Origin: Tieghemiomyces parasiticus
Lineage: Eukaryota > Kickxellomycota > Dimargaritomycetes > Dimargaritales > Dimargaritaceae
DNA: 64,000 nucleotides
NCBI GenBank assembly: GCA_027575765.1
Contig: JANBPT010000098.1
Coordinates: 1-64,000 of the forward strand
Direction: 5' to 3'
Shown: positions 34,208 to 45,557 of the stretch, one piece after another
Numbering within the stretch: position 1 is the first letter of the stretch
Layout: every line of letters starts with the position of its first letter
The notes under the pieces: model-generated
The model's input: the letters and a program-made list of their open reading frames with translations, nothing else
The model's database searches: none
Told to the model about the DNA's origin: nothing
Made by a program: the position numbers and the translations under genes

Positions 34208-34694
34208 AATAGGGTCTAGCATCCGACCGCAGGGGCCCACGGCATTTTTGCCCAAGGTGGGTATAGGTCTTCGCGTATTCGGTAGCTGGTAGGCGGTTGG
34301 GTCCCTCATTAAATTCCCCATACTTGATCCTTCATAACTCAATTGACAAAGTTTATAATGAATATCTCTCTGGCCGGAAACCGACACCGCCATAGTCGAC
34401 TTTGGGCCAACCTGTGGAGCTGGGACAGGTTTACGGAAAGCCGCTCTAAGCGGCTTGGCCCACTGCAGGTGGAAACGTGTGGGGGGGGGGGGAGGGATTC
34501 TATAGCACAGTAAGGCGGCTACGCTCAGGGTTTTCGAGACAGGCTCTCCTCACATCCATGACTGCAACGCATTTTCATGGGTTGATTGGTCCTCCAGCTA
34601 CTCTGGCCCCTCTGATCACCAACACCTCGCACTTTTCACCCGCGTCGCCCTACTCTACCGTAATCCCTTTCTTCACCGACCGGATCCCTTCACC
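34208..34694. other. Intergenic with a long G tract
   Basis: 487 bp between URM1 and COQ9 (same strand). A G tract of twelve or more lies at about 34480. The last 100 bp before COQ9 are pyrimidine-rich. No gene recognised. Confidence 0.6.
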
Positions 34695-35761
34695 ATGTCC
34701 CTCCACCGTGTAACCCTGAGCGGTCCACGCCGCCTCGCCGCCATGCGCCTCGGTCGTCCCCTCGTTTTCGCAGTCCAACCGCTTTGTCTGCACCAGGCCA
34801 GCCGTCCGTCGTTTGCCACTAGTCCCGCCCGCCTCGAGGCCAATTCTACCGCAACCCATGCCACAGGTGACCGCTCCGCGGCCGTCGACCGCATTTACCA
34901 GACGGCGTTGTCCCTGGTTCCGACTCACGGTTGGACGGAGGCGGCCGTTACCGAGGCCGTGCGGTCCCTCGGGTACCCACCTATCCTCCACGGCATCGTA
35001 CCCGACGGGCCACTGGGCCTGGTTGACTACTTTTTGACGCATAGTCGCCAGGAGATGGTTCGACGTTTGGAAGCCGAACCGACCTTGGCTACGAGCGCCA
35101 CTCGGGACCGGCTGTTCCGCGCCTGCAAGGCCCGTCTGGAACTGACTGGACCCTACATTAGCCGCTGGCAGGAGGTAGGTGCACCTTAACGGGATGAAAT
35201 ACATTAGCCTCCAATCCGTGCTTGCAGTACTTACCCCTCAGTTAACCAAACTAATATGTATCCCATTCTCCTTACCCAGGCCGCGGCCATCCTGGCCCAA
35301 CCATCAAATCTTCCCGTGGCCACGCGTCAACTGGGCGAACTGAGCGACGACATTTGGCACTACGCTGGCGACCGTAGCGCCGATATGACTTGGTACACCC
35401 GGCGTGTGAGCCTGGCCGGCGTCTACACTTCGACCGAGCTTTATATGACTGAGGACCGGTCGCCCGACTTTGCCGCCACCTGGGAGTTTCTGGACCGGCG
35501 TCTGGCCGATGTAGAGGGTACCGCTGGAGCTGTCCAGGAGGTGGGCAACCTCGCCGCCTTTGCCGCTCGGTCCGCCGTCAATACTTTGGTTTCGGTAAGC
35601 ACGGACAAGCCATCTCGACCGGAAGGCTCGATAGCGGACGATAGGAGACTAGTCGAGGATGCTACTCTGTATACCACCCATCCAACTCACCCTTTGCCTA
35701 CATTCTTTTGTCGATACCTCCTCTTCTGACTGAACCACAGAAGGGCATACTCAAGTCGTAG
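34695..35761 (+). CDS. COQ9: Ubiquinone biosynthesis protein COQ9, three exons
   Basis: CDS = 34695-35174, 35280-35594 and 35741-35761, 816 nt, 271 residues. The first 50 or so residues are Arg/Leu/Ser-rich and free of acidic residues, a mitochondrial presequence. Family motifs follow: ALSLVPTHGWTEAAVTEAV and DIWHYAGDRSADMTWYTRR, then LAGVYTSTELYMTEDRSPDF and TWEFLDRRLADV. COQ9 is a TetR-fold lipid-binding protein that works with COQ7 in the inner-membrane CoQ synthome. The last exon has only 21 nt (KGILKS and stop), placed by a CCACAG acceptor in phase 0; without it the frame would run into intron. Donors are GTAGGT and GTAAGC. COQ9 converges with GDT1, their stops being 215 bp apart. Confidence 0.94.
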
Positions 35762-35976
35762 AAACTCGGCCAGAAGCTATCAGGAGATGTCGGCTTACGC
35801 TCCAAACCAGGCTGCATTCTCACCTCCGAGTAAAAAAAAGGGTATTGGTCAATGTCCTTGTTGGCGGCATCTCGGGTTTGAATAGCCTAACGCGCAAAAA
35901 TAATGGAGTTAATAAAGAGGATAACCATCAAAGCACGCTAGTAGTCGAAAGCGTCAATGTAGGATGATAGCGTAAC

Positions 35977-37104
35977 TTAGTTGGTGGTGGTGGTGGCAGC
36001 GGTAGCAGCAACCAGACCCTCGTACGTGTAGACCAGACCAAATACGATGAACAGGGCGCCCCCGCTGAGCGTGACCGTCCGCACCGAAATCCGGGTGGCC
36101 AGGATCCGGCCGCCGACGACTGCCAGGCCGGTACAGAGAGCGTGGCCAAAGATAGTACCGATACTAACCCATACCATATCGGCCGCGGCGGCCAGGGCGA
36201 TGGTGGCCAGCTGTGACCGGTCGCCCCACTCGGCGACGAACATGATCAGGGCAGTTTGCAAGAACACAGGCGAAAAGACCTGCTGCATGAGATAGTGCAG
36301 GTGGCCCACCAACCCCGGTAAACGTTCCTCCCCGGTCGGCGTGCCCTTACCGGCAGCCCGCCCGCTGTGGTACTTGGCGGAGTCTGCGTCCTGGGAGTTC
36401 GTAGCGGGCGAGCCCCCGCGGATTTGAATGTTGTGTCGGGGGGCGGCGGAAGTCGACGAACCTGTTGCGGGGTGGTGACTACTACCGGCGCCGCCGATTG
36501 CGAATTCACCCGCCTCGAGCTCGATGGCCTCCTCACCTTTCTTGGCATCTTCGAGCTCGGCGCTCGTCTCGTCCATTTCCTTTAGGGCGTGGTCGGCCTC
36601 CATTTCCCACCCCTCCATGATCATCTTGACCCCAAAAACCAAAAACAGCAGCGCGGCTGCCAGTTCCACAAACCGTTGGGGAATTAGATGTGGTAGGACG
36701 TGGCCCATGAGCGCTGACAGCACGGTCATGACTGCCAGGGCGGACAGCGCAGCCGAAAAGATGAGCAGACGGGAGTGCTTCATGGCCATGATGGCCGCAA
36801 TGAAGAAAGTCTTGTCGCCAATTTCCGACACGATGGTCACTAGGACGCTCGACACCAGGGACTGCATCTGAGTGTGGCCCAGGTAGCCCGTGTCTGGTGT
36901 GGGTTGAGCAGCGGCAGGGGTCGTCGGATGACCATTGGATGCGCCGGGTGGGGTCGCACCGACGGGCGCCGGTGAGCCCGCTGCTGGGCCAGCATCTACA
37001 GCTTGGACGATGACGGTGAGTAGCGGTAGGAGGACGAGCAGGGTGCGCACGCCCGATATGGCTAAACGCCGGGCGGCGTTCGTGGAGGAGGATATAGAAG
37101 GCAT
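35977..37104 (-). CDS. GDT1: GDT1/TMEM165-type Golgi manganese/calcium transporter
   Basis: An intronless 375-residue membrane protein. A hydrophobic N-terminal signal/anchor (about 18-36) precedes a Pro/Ala-rich stretch. Two homologous three-helix halves follow, each carrying the E-x-G-D-(K/R)-(T/S) signature of UPF0016: SEIGDKTFF (Glu94) and AEWGDRSQL (Glu292). These acidic residues bind Ca2+ and Mn2+. The two halves are joined by a hydrophilic loop of about 100 residues. The family imports Mn2+ and Ca2+ into the Golgi lumen, in exchange for protons, to support glycosylation. The ATG at 37104 gives the best signal sequence. It lies two genes from MPG1, which makes the GDP-mannose used in the same compartment, but the two are separated by INTS9. 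Confidence 0.96.
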   Translation of the reverse strand: MPSISSSTNAARRLAISGVRTLLVLLPLLTVIVQAVDAGPAAGSPAPVGATPPGASNGHPTTPAAAQPTPDTGYLGHTQMQSLVSSVLVTIVSEIGDKTFFIAAIMAMKHSRLLIFSAALSALAVMTVLSALMGHVLPHLIPQRFVELAAALLFLVFGVKMIMEGWEMEADHALKEMDETSAELEDAKKGEEAIELEAGEFAIGGAGSSHHPATGSSTSAAPRHNIQIRGGSPATNSQDADSAKYHSGRAAGKGTPTGEERLPGLVGHLHYLMQQVFSPVFLQTALIMFVAEWGDRSQLATIALAAAADMVWVSIGTIFGHALCTGLAVVGGRILATRISVRTVTLSGGALFIVFGLVYTYEGLVAATAATTTTN

Positions 37105-38079
37105 GAGAATTCAAACGGAAAGTGGAGGAGACGCCACTTGGAATGGAGTGAGCCTGGAGGAGAAGACTAGGAAAACTGCAATCGATGAGCCTAAAAAAAA
37201 TACATGATAATTATCTGAAACAATAATAATTCGCGAGGCGTGGGGAGAGAGCGCGGAGAGGTCAAGTCAGAAAAAAAACGGGTTATGGGATTAAGGAAAC
37301 GTGCTCAAGACCAGCCATAGCAATCGGCTAGGTGGCAGAGTGGATACTCACCACCGCCAGCACCTCCTCTCCTCTGGATTAAGAGGGATTGACGGATGCC
37401 AGGACAAGACAATGGGAACGGGCACTTCTGGTGCCGAGCCATGTCGATACCGATGTACTATGGGCCGGAGCAGATGGGACGAGAAGCGACGATAGTGGTT
37501 CTCCCCGCAGTACCATCGAATGATGTACACGTCCCCCATTCATACGCACAAAGGAGCTGTCTCATCCATAAATCCTGCGAGATTATGTGGGGGGGGGCTC
37601 ATTTATCCCTACCGCATGTAATCTCCAAAACATAAATAGTGTTCTTACCTCGTTCTCAGTTTTAACCGCCTAAGCTGTCATCACACCTGGTTATCTGAAA
37701 ATTCCGCACAGCCAACAGCGCTGCAGCCAAGCCGCTCCACCCGTGACCTCTAGAAAGCACTGGTAGGTCTCCTAGCAAAGGGGAGAGGGACAAATGACGT
37801 GAATAGAAGTCCGGCGGGGGCATGCCTCACTCTTACCATCAAAACGCGACAGAATGGTATACCTGATGACCACCCACCGTATCCGTGTCGACTATGGCCT
37901 AGGTGCACAAGTGGACAGTTAGGCACATCAACGGCTATCGCTTTGAGCTCCGCTACCAAGGAAAGGGCACCCGACGTCCATCTGAATCGCCTGACCAACC
38001 AGTGGTACTCTTGGCAGATCATTATTTTAAGGTTTATAATCACTTTGTGTAGCGTTATAATACGCATTCAATATGTAGC
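37105..38079. other. Intergenic, no gene recognised
   Basis: 975 bp between the INTS9 stop and the GDT1 start (both minus). A perfect tRNA A-box-like match (TGGCAGAGTGG, about 37332) has no matching B box or acceptor stem. A G run of nine lies near 37590. Confidence 0.55.
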
Positions 38080-40824
38080 TTAGAGCTCCACTAGACTGCT
38101 ATGTCGGATCAAGCTGCTGAGATGGCACCGGAGCTCCTCGTGATCGCAGTGCAGCTGTGTCCGCCCGGCATCGCAGGTGATAGTTGCTTTATGCGGACCA
38201 GCCGTCAGGGTCAACCGGACGACACCGTCCTCCTTCTTGTCTACCGAGTCGAGCTGCAGACCCGTGTCCTGGAAGTACGGGGATGTATAGGAGAGAAATG
38301 TGAGGCGGAAGGGTCAGTACCGAGCCACAGGCGTTACACGTATCCATGCCAACCGGAGTATATATATATATATAGTTTTTTTTCTACCTCACCACTTTTT
38401 CAAACTGCCAGCCTGACTTGCTAATGCACTTTCACTTACCGTTTTGATTCCCTCGATGAGCCGGTCGGTGGCCACGTTGCCGCACAGCATGCGCTTGTGA
38501 GGCTGACCTCGTTGGGTGAACATGCCGGGCGGTTTGATACGTAGGCCGCCACGCTCTTCCCGTAGGATTCCTTGGATGCGCGCCACGGTCTGACCCCCCT
38601 GAAGGGTTAATTCGGACTGCCATGCGACCTAATCAGTAGGAAAGCCGGGTGGCGCGGCGATTTTAGGAAATGGTGTATTACATCCAACGGAGATATTAGG
38701 CTATGAGCTTCAACTGTCCTGGAGCAGATACCACGGCATAACACCGTCCCTCAAGCCAGGCGATCCTCTGTCTTACATTTTCCGAGAGATATACGGTCTG
38801 GCGCTGGGGTCCGCTGGCCTCCCACGTCGCGGCTTCGAGGGGTGCGTAGGCCACGTAAGTCCGAGAGCCACCGGCCGGCGGTAGACGGCTGCGAAGGGTG
38901 GCGAGAGTATCGCTAGGCAGGATCACCGCGGTGGCGGTGGTACGCTCCACCACGTCTAAAAGGTCACGAGTGGATAATTCGGTATCTAGTGGCAGATTGA
39001 ACAGTTGGCACCGCGGGGCCGGGGTGGCCACTTCGTGGGCAGAATAAAGAGACTGCCAGCTGCGAAATACGTCGGTACCGGGTTCGACAGCGACGATGGC
39101 ATGCAGGGGGTTACCACCCCATTGTCGCAATAGCTCCCGAGCCGGCCCAGTGGCCAAGGAGGCGTGGCCTGCGAAAATGATACAAGGCTCCTGGTACGAC
39201 AGCTTCGTCAGCTGGGTCAAGGAAGTCACGTAGGTCAGTCGGCCTGACGCGATCAGTTCGTCCTGCAATAGAGGGGCTTCGGGTAGGTAGATGAGGTTTT
39301 GCTTCTCTGGGCACATCCACTCGCCCATGATGTTGGCGTAGAGCAGAGCCCGGTCGGCCACGGGTGATACGGCGTACATGCGCACCTTGGACAGCCCGTG
39401 AGCATCCAGCGCGTAGGCCAGGGACTCAATCAGGTCAAATACAAGACCTAGGATATGGCAAGGGAAGAGCACGTTACCCTTCTGTTTAAGAGTGGCCAGT
39501 ACGGCGCTGTTGACCTGATTTAGGGTGTGGGATAACGGTGGGCCCGGTCCGCGTTCGACATAACGGTCGGCCACGAACATGGCATGCGTCCGCTCAACCA
39601 CTGTCCAGTCAAAGTTGCTCGGATGAGTAGCGGTAAGCAGGGATGAATTAGACAGGAGGGTGAGCCGTTGCGCGGCCACCTCAACCACCCAGTTGGCGCT
39701 GCCCAAGGCGAACCCTGAACTGTACGGGGTAACCTTGACGTGGTGGAAAGGGCACTGCGTCTCCTTGTAGCGCAGGCTCATGATCTTTTCCAGGCACTGA
39801 AGCGCGTCGCTATGGGTATACGGGAGGTGTCGCAGGCCAGCGCCGACCGAACCAGAGCGTGCGGTGGACGTTGATGATACCGATGTAGAGGACGAGGGGC
39901 CAACGGCAGGTCGGGACACGCGAGGCGTTTCCTGATATTGAACCAACTCCTCGATCCAGCACCTGCAGCAGAGAGGGGGTTGGGAAGTAGAACGTAGGGC
40001 GTTCAAGGGTGACACCAGTACCCAGGTAGCGGCGAAGGGGTTAACTAGTGGTCGCAGAGCGGTAGTACTGCTTATCGATCAACCCAACCCATTGATTATC
40101 AATGGCAACAACGCCATCGGCGAGACCTACCGTGCAAAGACCAAGCCGACCTCGGTAAAATATACGGTTCCGGCGAAGGCTGAGTAGCCCATGATGAACG
40201 GTAAGGCCAGCATCTGGGTATGGTTGGAGATGAGAATAAAGTCTACCGAGCCCCAGTCAACCAGGTTCAGGTCGGCCCATAGGCTGGGGATCGAGTGGCT
40301 CGCCCGGGTTTTAGCGTCTTCGTCTAGTATGAACAATTTTAGACGGATGAGAGGGGCCCGGAACGGTACAGACAAAGAGGGAGATGCGTAGAGGGGTGCG
40401 GTATTATGAACAGTAGCGTCAGTCATCAAGAGGATACCGGCTAGAAAATTATGCGATGCGATACGGATCAAGGGTAAGCTTACCTGACCGGTCCGGCAGC
40501 TCGGGAAGTCCACAGTCAAATACAAAGGTGACATCGCCCCATTCGAAGAGGAAGAAGTGGGCGCCGGGGATGCGCGAGAGACAGGTCTGGCCGGGCGACG
40601 GGCGGAGTATCAAGCAGAGGACGGCAATAGTATGGAAGGGATAGTAGGTGGTCAAATACAGACCGTCAGTTGGCGGACAGTGGGCAAGGTTTCTGCGGGC
40701 ATTTCCCCCATGCCCTAAGCATAGCTCCAATCCACCCTCCCCCCAACCAGTGTCCATGCGGACTCGGATTCTGCCCGTTCACCTTGACATGCGACCTAAT
40801 CGGGACACTTACCACTCTAGGCAT
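38080..40824 (-). CDS. INTS9: Integrator complex subunit 9 (INTS9) orthologue, six exons
   Basis: Exons (minus): 40813-40824, 40484-40586, 40131-40440, 38777-39962, 38440-38628 and 38080-38268. Total 1989 nt, 662 residues (human 658). The 12-nt first exon (MPRV) joins TCLSRIPGAHFFLFEWGDVT, restoring the family start. Then come FDCGLPE, VDFILISNHTQMLALPFI and TPYSSGFALGSANWVVEV, then NVLFPCHILGLVFDLIESL and PCIIFAGHASLATGPA. As in INTS9 and CPSF100, metallo-beta-lactamase ligands are missing (ISNHTQM instead of HxHxDH), so it is a pseudo-enzyme partner of INTS11. Exons 5-6 encode the C-terminal dimerisation domain, ending SSLIRHSSLVEL. Integrator is nuclear and cleaves nascent RNA at promoters and snRNA genes. 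CPSF100/CFT2 was considered, but N-terminus, spacing and C-terminus fit INTS9. The 43-nt second intron is the weakest point. Confidence 0.9.
38359..38374. repeat. (TA)8 microsatellite in INTS9 intron 5
   Basis: Eight TA units followed on the plus strand by a T8 run at about 38376, inside the last intron (38269-38439) of INTS9. Confidence 0.9.
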
Positions 40825-41541
40825 GGCGGCGTCGGAAACAGGAACCGGTAGGGTTAGGAAAGCTGTCTAAGCTAAGCAACGAGAATGCGTTCGGATGGAG
40901 CTGGTGGTGCTTACACAAAACAACGATAGATGTGTCGATGTGTAATGTGGAGAGGAGGGCTCGAAGTAGCCTCATGCCCACTGGACCGGAGGGTGCGCTA
41001 ATCGAATGCCTTGGACCTCACATCACTTTACTTCCATCACAGCCCAGCCTACTTAGGCGTCTCACATTCTTTACTTCTCAGACGGTACTTGGACTATACC
41101 AACTTTCCTGGCGTGTTCAATCACGTTAGGACTCCGGTGACATACAAAAATTATTTCATTAATTATCTGGCTCCAGAGATACACATCGAATGGACACTGA
41201 TTAAGAATTAAGTAGAAGGAGGTGTTGAGCAGAAGAAAGGGTGATGTACTCGCGGAGACGAAACACCGATACTGCATAATATAGGTTATAAGGGGCGGGT
41301 TTACACCGTGCGCGTCCCGAAGTGGTGAATGAAGAGAGGGCCTCAATGCGTAACCCAGTTGGGGTGAGTACTAGGCAAGTCGCTTGAACTATAGGGAGGA
41401 TGGGGAGCAGAAACAAGTACGACCAGCAGAGTGTCGGCCGTGGCTAATATAGGCAGGTCTCCCGGTTGACACCATACCAGTGGAGAGAGTCAGGTCGTCC
41501 AGGGAAAAGGGGGGAGAGAAAGGGGCAAACGGAGTAATAAT
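40825..41541. other. Intergenic, no gene recognised
   Basis: 717 bp between the MPG1 stop and the INTS9 start (both minus). An AT-rich segment lies at about 41090-41220. No gene or repeat recognised. Confidence 0.6.
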
Positions 41542-42820
41542 TTACATAATGATTTTGGGCTCGGTCACATTGACGCTGATGGTCTTATGGGGTAGGACGC
41601 AGCCGCCGTTGATGTAGATTTCGGGGCTGACGGTCACATCGTCGCCTAGAACGGACACACCCTCCAGACGGGACCAGCGGCCGATCGTCGAGTTCCAGCC
41701 GACGATGGAGTTCCGCACCCAGGCGTAGTCCTTGACGCGCACCGAATCGAGCAGCACACAGCGCTGGAGACGCACACCGTCGCCAATCACCACACCGGGG
41801 CCAATCACCACGTTGGGGCCAATCTTGCAGTCCTTTCCGACCTTGGCGGTGGGGTGAACCATCACGTGGCCGCCGTGGACGTACGACTCGGTGGCCGGGG
41901 CCAGCTTTTCCGGGGCGTTCTTGGCCAGGCTAGCAAGGTAGAGGCAGGTGCCGGTGAGGAAGTCTTTGGGCTGACCCACGTCCATCCAGAAGCCAGCCAG
42001 GTCGAAACAGTGAAGGTTGTTGTCGGCGGCCATGACGGGGAAGATCTCCTTCTCGATGGAAGTGGGGCGCAGGGGGATACGGTCCAGGATGGTGGGGTTG
42101 AAAATGTAGATGCCGGCGTTGATGCGGTTGCCCACAAACTCCACAGGCTTCTCTACGAAGCGGTCAATCTGGGTGGAGCCGGTCTTGGTGACAACGACTC
42201 CATACTTGGAGGGCTCCTCCACCTTGGTGACCACGATGGTTCCTTCGCCGCCGTGCTTGGAGTGGAAGTCACGCAGTTCCTCGAACGGAAACTCGCAAAT
42301 CACGTCGCTGTTGAGGACGAAGAAGGGCGAATTATCCTTGGCCAAGATGTCCTTGGCCAAGGCCAGCGGGCCGGCGGTGCCTAGCGGCTCATTCTCCACC
42401 GAGAAGGTGATACGAACGTTGTACTCTTCCTCGTAACGCTGCAGAACAGACACCATGACCTCGGGGCGGTAGTTGACAGCCAGGACGACGTCCGTGACGC
42501 CAGCCTAGTAAAAGCCGGTAAAAAAAGGAAGGCGATGGGATAAGAGTGCAAGGGTTAGTGAGCGGTTATGGCGAATAGGTTTGGGTATGGTGGTGCGCTG
42601 AGAAACGGAAAACCAATACGCATCCGGGTCAGCTCGGGTGGATGTACCCACGGTTGTCCACGCGGACACGTCAACAATTGAGGAGCCTTACCTTGACCAG
42701 GGCCTCGATTTGGTGTAGAATCATGGGGCGGTTCGCAAACTCGACCAGTGGCTTGGGCTTGGTCAGAGTGAGCGGGCGGAGACGGGTGCCGAAACCACCG
42801 ACGAGAATGAGGGCCTTCAT
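41542..42820 (-). CDS. MPG1: Mannose-1-phosphate guanylyltransferase (GDP-mannose pyrophosphorylase), two exons
   Basis: CDS = complement of 42692-42820 and 41542-42504, 1092 nt, 363 residues (yeast Psa1/Vig9 361). Exon 1 carries the nucleotidyltransferase signature ([19 protein letters not shown], then [19 protein letters not shown]). Exon 2 continues [37 protein letters not shown], then a left-handed beta-helix of hexapeptide repeats ([17 protein letters not shown]), and ends EPKIIM as in the family. It makes GDP-mannose from mannose-1-phosphate and GTP in the cytosol, feeding N- and O-glycosylation, GPI anchors and cell-wall mannan. The donor is GTAAGG and the acceptor ACTAG, phase 0. Confidence 0.98.
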
Positions 42821-45557
42821 AGTGTATGGAAGGGAGGGATGGGGATGAATAAGGCTGAGTGGAGTATAGATGACAAGTAGCAACCCACAGGGCGGATGAG
42901 GTCGCACGAAATGGGATTGGTAGAGCTAAGGTGGGAAAGGAGATGGAGGTCGTGAAAAGATAGCCGCAGGGCGCACCGTTTTAGTGTAGTAGTAGTAGGT
43001 ACGGAGGCCGTACGAGTGACAGTCAGGGGGAGGGGTAATAAAGGGGACAAAAGCGGTCAAATGGAGCGTATCAAGGGGACGTGGGCTAGTGGCCAGACCC
43101 GGTGGTTTTATATGGGATCGGGGCTCGGTTTCAGACGCGGGCCCAGTTTCATCGCGGGTTCCTTAGGGTGGCGGGCGGGGTTACGTGCAGATGGGGAGGG
43201 GTGGCAATGGTCGGGCGGTTTCGGTCAAGTGTAATTACCAGTTAGGAAAGGCAGTTGCGGGGCCAGAGCTATGGGTTACAGGGGAGGGGGCTCCACATGG
43301 GGAAAGAGCCAGCGGGAGACGAAGAAGGCGGCGATCACCATCGCCCAGCGGATGCCTCCGCGTTGGCTCTAGGCGTGGTGATTGGGCAGGCCTTTCCTCC
43401 CCGCTGCTTAACTCTCCCTTACTATTGACCAGAGCTTTCCTAATAGCCGACGCGGGTTTGTTCTTCCCCGCTCTCGGGCCTACAACATGTGGGCGCCAGT
43501 GATTGGGCCGTGTTCGCCCCAACCTTCCCATATTAGAGGCCCGCTTCCGATACAAGGCCCCGAAAATAGACGTCCTTAAGAACAATGCGCTTACTGTCGA
43601 GGCTATCCAACGTCATCCGCCGCGGGGCTTGTCTATTTTCTGCTCCAAGCTTCCACACCCCCTTCCCCAACCAACCTACCCCGCAACCAGTTTGAGCTAC
43701 CGCCACCCTTCATTCTCCGCCACCCAAAGTCGTTATTATGCGACTGCTGTACCAAGAATTGACCTTGGATAATTAAATTGAGGCCTGGTCTAGGCCAAGG
43801 GAGATGACGACCTGAAACCTGTGAACCTCTCAACTGGTGGCACCGGTTTGAGGTTTTAGGATGGCAGCCACCTCCCCCCTCCTCCTCCCCGAATGTCAGT
43901 CACACCGTCCAGCCAAGTCCTGCGGTGTCCTAGAAGCTCTGTGCGGACCTGCGGTGTGTGCACCCCTCTGAGCAAGTGCGTAACCCGAAGGTTTCAGTAG
44001 CCGGCCGGGGGTTAGATACACCGTAACGACTCTTCCCTACCTAGTAACCCAAAGAGGCTGGAGAGGTGGGAACCTAAATAATGCCAATCCCACGCCAAAT
44101 CTGACATTGCAGCAATTGCCTGGCAGTCGGATAGCGGTAGTCTTATGAGGTGCTATGGTAAGCTAACCCCCGTACCTCTCGTCTCACTTGGGCCGGCCCA
44201 ATAAGTCCCGCAAGGTCGGTAGTAGAGTTCATCCGTCCGGTAAGTTACCGGATGTCGGTCTGAATAGGAGGGACTATGGTGGCTCTTCAGGATAGATGAT
44301 GGGCGGTGTCATTTATTTGATGATGGGTGGTGTCATTTATTTGACGATGGACGGGCGTAGACCAGTGCGCGAATGAGGATTGCACGGAATGAACCGGCGA
44401 GACGGCCGACTCCACACGGCAGATTGCTTCCTGTCAATCATCACTTTACCCCCCCCCGCCCTTTCGCCCCGCTTCGCACTTAGACCTGCCCTCTTTGACA
44501 CCTATCACGGTGCCAGCTAGCGCACACCCTTGCCACCAAACTGCCGCTGTGACGGTACGGTGAGGGGGGAAGGTTGCTGTCGATCTTGCCATCCCCCCCC
44601 CTCCTTTCAGAGTGCTCCCATGCTAATCCCAATGATGTGCTGGGGTGTGGAGGGGAGGTTATGGTAGAGAGGAAAGGATGAGGAGGAAGAGTAAAAGGGA
44701 GATCGCCTCCCCCAGACCAAGTATCACACCTTATTTGGCAATGCGAAGCCGCCTTGCTAGCCAGCGGAGTTCAGGCCAGTGACTACTCCTAGTGCATCTT
44801 GTTAGTTCACCAGTGAGCTGAAGACCTGGGGAATCCTTGGCTTTTCCTACTTTCGTGCCTGGCCTACTGGCCTAAAGCAAATACAAGCGTGTGCTGTCGG
44901 TCCATCCTCGGTATCTCGTGTACTTGATCACTGATACATGAATAAACGGAAAATTTAAAATGACCATTGTATCTGCGAAGAGGAGGGCGCTGTCCAGTGC
45001 CTTCTTGCATCCCATTCAATATTTACTGTAAGACATCAGTCACGTTGTGACTTTGAAGGCGTTACATAGCGCCACTGGTCACTACATAGAGCGGAAAAGC
45101 ATTTCGATGCACTAGACACCTTGGAGACGAAACATCGTACATGTATCGTCACTACATCTTCGTGCAGGGATCAACCGACAGAGATGTTGCCGGTGTGGGT
45201 AGTGGGGGCGAACCTTAAGCTGCAGGGCAAAAGAAACCGTCAACCTACCGTGCAATTGTGCCTAAATACCCACGAGCGAAACGGCTCGTGCTACCAGCAG
45301 TTCCTGGGGTCACATACACAAGGTCTAATGGGCACGGCGACAGTAATCTATCCGTTTAAATTGAACCGTTGGCCAAACCGGTAAAACAAGTGCTTTATGT
45401 AGGTGAAACTTGTGAATGCCATATCGGCGGGCTCACGAGGGACACGATGGCAAAAGGGGGAAGGGGGCTAGCCCCTTTAGCAAAATAATGAATGGGGGAG
45501 GGAAAAAAAGGGGGGCTTGGTGACGATAGGGAAGGTCCGGTATAAGCGAGACACGGC
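42821..45557. other. Intergenic, no gene recognised
   Basis: 2.7 kb between the eIF3a stop and the MPG1 start (both minus). The 400 bp next to MPG1 are purine-rich on the plus strand. A 24-bp tandem duplication lies at 44295-44342 and C runs at about 44450 and 44595. A weakly protein-like open frame (43503-43772) has no ATG start and no recognisable homology. Confidence 0.55.
44295..44342. repeat. Tandem direct repeat, 2 x 24 bp
   Basis: Two adjacent 24-bp units of the form GATGATGGGYGGTGTCATTT-ATTT differ at one base (C versus T), followed by a truncated third copy (GACGATGG). It lies in intergenic DNA with no known function. Confidence 0.9.

Noticed and set aside
37322..37402. Possible tRNA gene at a perfect A-box match
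   Set aside because: No B box with adequate match, no closing acceptor stem and no plausible anticodon arm.
38389..38623. Short minus-strand frames downstream of the long INTS9 frame, first read as a separate small gene
   Set aside because: They are INTS9 exon 5: a GTAAGA donor at 38776 and a TTAG acceptor at 38629 join them in phase and restore the family's C-terminal region.
43503..43772. An 89-codon frame with somewhat protein-like sequence
   Set aside because: It has no ATG start, no splice partner and no homology that I recognise; overlapping frames on the other strand are equally long.
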